Shown here: positions 59,768-62,447 of the stretch, one piece after another
Numbering within the stretch: position 1 is the stretch's first letter
Layout: each line of letters starts with the position of its first letter
NCBI GenBank assembly: GCA_947463915.1
Contig: CANHVO010000006.1
Coordinates: 1 to 62,447 of the forward strand
DNA from: Planctomycetaceae bacterium
GTDB taxonomy: Bacteria; Planctomycetota; Planctomycetia; Pirellulales; Pirellulaceae
DNA: 62,447 nucleotides
Reading direction: 5' to 3'
Position numbers and translations under genes: made by a program
The notes under the pieces: generated by a model
Databases searched by the model: none
Told to the model about the DNA's origin: nothing
The model's input: only the letters and a program-made list of their open reading frames with translations

Positions 59768-60886
59768 TCAACCAAAAAAGTGTGGCACAAAACGACTGTC
59801 GTTTCCTGTAATCAATCCACTGTCTTCTCGAATACCGATTCCAGCGGCATAGCCATTTACCATCCAGCTTCCGATCACTGGCGTCTGACCGTCAAATTTG
59901 CGGATCGCATTGTAACGTTGATAAATCGTGCCGCTATCGGTCTCATGATTACCCGCTAACACGTTTCCACCAACCCGAATCTCGACCCCTTGCCCCTCGC
60001 GACTTTGGCAGGGCTTGCGAACATAGTCCCCGGAGATCGGCGAGAACGAGGTCTCCAACAAATAAGGGCTATCTGGAAAGAGGTCCCACAGCACTGCCAT
60101 GATTGCTTTGTTGCTGAGCAAAATCTTCCAGGGTGGTTCGAGCCACTTCATTTTTGCATAGACCAAATGTTTGCCAAACGCTTCGTTGAGCATCCACTCC
60201 CATGGGTAGAGTTTAAAGGCGCTCGAGATCGCTTGATTCTGTGCGTCCACGAATTGTTCCGTGCGACTGTCGAACCCCAATTCCTCGATCGACAAATACT
60301 CCGTGCGAGCGCCGGCTTGAATGGCTGTGTCGCGGAGGTAGTTGACGTTCATGTAGTCTTCGAGGTGGCCGGCCGTCGACAAAAAGTACAAAACGCCGTT
60401 GCTCTCGGCGATAAATCGTTGCCACGCTTCGACGAGTCGTTCATGGAGCGAATTGAACTGATCCATATCAGGACAACAGTCTTGCTGCCAATACCATTGG
60501 ATAGCCGCTGCCTCGAGCAGTCCCGTCGGTGTGTCCGCGTTGTACTCAAGCATCTTGGGTGAATCATCCCCATCGTAAGCGAAGTCAAATCGCCCCACGA
60601 TTGTGTGTCTATCCACTTCCCAACTGTTGCGTATCCAATCGCGATAAACGGGAGCGATTCCAAACCGATCCCACATCCCGTCACGAATCACAGCTTCGAC
60701 TGCTTCGAGGCACATGCCGTCGATCGCATAAGTCGCTTGCTCGATCGCATCGATTTCGTGCTCTTCAAAATGGTAGCAAGCGCTTTCATCCCAATAGAGA
60801 ACGCCATCGAAGGTATGGTAGTGAAGGCCTTGGGACTCGACTGTTTTCTTCCAGTCCGGCCGCGGATTTGATTTGAGTCTTCGCAT
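59768..60886 (-). CDS. Glutathionylspermidine-synthase-family protein (YgiC/YjfC-like)
   Basis: 372 residues, the synthetase-like C-terminal type without the amidase half of Gsp. The ATP-grasp-like parts are visible: GRFDFAYD, MLEYNADTPTGLLEAA, and the late RKPCQSREGQGVEI (the KPxxxREGxxV motif) and GSWMVNGYAAGIGIRED. In E. coli the Gsp synthetase half joins glutathione and spermidine; YgiC/YjfC activity is not established. It starts 8 bp after the lipoprotein gene and is followed by the DUF350 gene at 29 bp. Confidence 0.88.
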   Translation of the reverse strand: MRRLKSNPRPDWKKTVESQGLHYHTFDGVLYWDESACYHFEEHEIDAIEQATYAIDGMCLEAVEAVIRDGMWDRFGIAPVYRDWIRNSWEVDRHTIVGRFDFAYDGDDSPKMLEYNADTPTGLLEAAAIQWYWQQDCCPDMDQFNSLHERLVEAWQRFIAESNGVLYFLSTAGHLEDYMNVNYLRDTAIQAGARTEYLSIEELGFDSRTEQFVDAQNQAISSAFKLYPWEWMLNEAFGKHLVYAKMKWLEPPWKILLSNKAIMAVLWDLFPDSPYLLETSFSPISGDYVRKPCQSREGQGVEIRVGGNVLAGNHETDSGTIYQRYNAIRKFDGQTPVIGSWMVNGYAAGIGIREDSGLITGNDSRFVPHFFG

Positions 60887-60894
60887 TGCTTAGC

Positions 60895-61458
60895 TTACGA
60901 ACTCGCAGAAGCATGCCCGCCAAATCCACCTCGCGAAACACTGGGTGAACTCGCGACATGGGATGAGCTGGTGTGCGTTGTTGGCGTGTGCGCGGTTGAT
61001 GTATGGGTGGCTGACGAATTGGAAGTGGTCGAGTGGCTAGCTGCGGGCTGCGTTGAGTTTTGGGCACCAAAATGAGACGCCGGTCCTGAGCCCGAACCGC
61101 TAAAAAAACCCGAGTTACTGCTCGACCGGCTGGAGCTACTAGAGCTCCAGTTGTTCGAGCGACCAGAGCCATAACCCCAAAAGAATGGGTTGTAGCCCCA
61201 ACTGGAGTGGCTGCCGAAATGATTGGGCTGTTGCTGAGCCTGAGGCATGGATTGAACGACAGGCAACTGTCCACCGTTAGCCTCCCGCAGAGCTTCTTTC
61301 TGCTCTTCGGTAAGTTGCGATTGAGCCATTTGTTCTGGCGTCATTGCTGGAACAGGCAAGTCTTCTTTTTTGGGACGACATCCTTGGAGGATGAAGGCGG
61401 AGCTGACCAAGAGTAATTTGATGGCTTTGGTCGATCGTTTTTTGGATGTTGATTTCAT
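60895..61458 (-). CDS. YgiB/DUF1190-like serine-rich lipoprotein
   Basis: 187 residues from ATG 61458 (MKSTSKK), since a lipoprotein signal (LLLVSSAFILQGC) follows; an in-frame ATG at 61503 would place the signal too far in. The Cys at the lipobox would be acylated. A linker with TEEQKEAL precedes a region NPFFWGYGSGRSNNW, then Ser/Gly/His/Thr-rich low complexity to the end. The overall look and the gene neighbours (GSP-synthase-like, DUF350) match the YgiB/YjfM family. Confidence 0.7.
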   Translation of the reverse strand: MKSTSKKRSTKAIKLLLVSSAFILQGCRPKKEDLPVPAMTPEQMAQSQLTEEQKEALREANGGQLPVVQSMPQAQQQPNHFGSHSSWGYNPFFWGYGSGRSNNWSSSSSSRSSSNSGFFSGSGSGPASHFGAQNSTQPAASHSTTSNSSATHTSTAHTPTTHTSSSHVASSPSVSRGGFGGHASASS

Positions 61459-61613
61459 GGTTTTAGGGGAAACGTATTGAAGTCGATTCCTTTTTAGGCC
61501 CATCCATCTTGTGGAATGGGCGCCGCCTATTCAAATTCTCGTGCCCTGCGGCCTATCTTGATTGGATACTATAACAGGGATTCAGCGAGATTTGTGAGTC
61601 GCCTAACGATGGT

Positions 61614-62447
61614 CTTTTAGCACACCAAGCATGTTGCGAACATTGGGCACAAGGCCCAAGTTCGCGAAGGCGAGCGACTGGTGGGCTTGTCCCGCCATAG
61701 TCGCAAATGCTTGGCGTGCTACTCCGCGGAGCGAGCGTTTATCTTTTAGCACACCAAGCATGTTGCGAACATTGGGCACGAGGCCCAAGTTCGCGAAGGG
61801 GAGCGACTGGTGGGCTTGTCCCGCCGTAGTCGCAAATGCTTGGCGTGCTACTCGGCGGAGCGAGCGTTGATCTTTTAGCACACCAAGCATGTTGCGAACA
61901 TTGGGCACGAGGCCCAAGTTCGCGAAGGGGAGCGACTGGTGGGCTTGTCCCGCCGTAGTCGCAAATGCTTGGCGTGCTACTCGGCAGAGCGAGCGTTTAT
62001 CTTTTAGCACACCAAGCATGTTGCGAACATTGGGCACGAGGCCCAAGTTCGCGAAGGGGAGCGACTGGTGGGCTTGTCCCGCCGTAGTCGCAAATGCTTG
62101 GCGTGCTACTCCGCGGAGCGAGCGTTTATCTTTTAGCACACCAAGCACGTTGCGAGCATTGGGCACGAGGCCCAAGTTCGCGAAGGGGAGCGACTGGTGG
62201 GCTTGTCCCGCCGTAGTCGCAAATGCTTGGCGTGCTACTCCGCGGAGCGAGCGTTTATCTTTTAGCACACCAAGCATGTTGCGAACATTGGGCACGAGGC
62301 CCAAGTTCGCGAAGGGGAGCGACTGGTGGGCTTGTCCCGCCATAGTCGCAAATGCTTGGCGTGCTACTCGGCGGAGCGAGCGTTGATCTTTTAGCACACC
62401 AAGCATGTTGCGAACAATGGGCACGAGGCCCAAGTTCGCGAAGGGGA
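61614..62447. repeat. 129-bp tandem array, more than six units, running off the window
   Basis: Units begin at 61614, 61743, 61872, 62001, 62130, 62259 and 62388 (CTTTTAGCACACCAAGC), an exact period of 129 bp; the last unit is cut by the window end. Units differ at only a few positions (for example CCGCGGAG/CGGCGGAG and GTTTATC/GTTGATC). Because 129 is divisible by three, long frames stay open on both strands (minus: LGVLKDKRSLRGVARQ and QAFATTAGQAHQSLPFAN repeats of 43 residues; plus: MLRTLGTRPKFAKGSDWW repeats). Coding is not established on either strand. Confidence 0.92.

Noticed and set aside
61614-62447. CRISPR array
   Set aside because: The repeat is 129 bp with no variable spacers, and no cas genes are nearby. 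It is an ordinary tandem array.

Overview
The window looks like chromosomal DNA of a planctomycete, most likely a Pirellulales/Rhodopirellula-type bacterium. The evidence is two kinds of paired planctomycete-specific genes (DUF1549/DUF1553 cytochrome plus DUF1501, and DUF1592-type cytochrome plus DUF1552), very large secreted proteins with a LExxExRxxMA-type N-terminus and dockerin repeats, BlaI/M56 and ECF-sigma pairs, and many dispersed intergenic palindromes. No rRNA, tRNA, IS transposase, phage gene or CRISPR array was recognised. I call it from protein families only; no search was run.

Layout. 1-6 kb: methyltransferase, small membrane protein, an operon of an NtrC-type regulator with a BFD-like [2Fe-2S] protein, chorismate mutase AroH coupled to an unknown gene, and a small secreted protein. 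6.1-21.3 kb: one 5067-residue secreted protein. 21.9-24.5 kb: housekeeping genes ffh-rpsP-trmD. 24.8-29.8 kb: sialidase-like protein, an ECF sigma factor with a membrane partner, a DMT exporter and a sugar isomerase. 30-34 kb and 37.8-41.6 kb: the two cytochrome/DUF pairs. Between them (34.1-37.7 kb) is a decayed stretch with a probable frameshifted gene and a truncated exonuclease, then an ABC permease/ATPase pair and a pterin dehydratase whose 3' end lies in a tandem repeat. 42-47.3 kb: TagA-type glycosyltransferase and a 1509-residue protein alternating cohesin-like and dockerin units. 47.5-53.9 kb: PabB, NrnA-like phosphoesterase, membrane protein, and a BlaI repressor with an M56 peptidase behind a promoter that carries two operators. 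54-57.2 kb: an operon of ACP, dehydratase-like, FabF, zinc-finger-like and cold-shock proteins. 57.3-61.5 kb: small hypothetical, NtrB-type kinase, lipoprotein, and a YgiB/YgiC/DUF350-type three-gene operon. 61.6 kb to the end: a 129-bp tandem array.

Two themes stand out. The first is surface scaffolding: two dockerin proteins, one of which also carries cohesin-like repeats, and a dead metallopeptidase-like domain in the giant protein. The second is an unusual density of palindromic repeat families (at least seven), some of which form the 3' ends of genes, build a ladder of 20-bp half-sites, or nest inside one another.
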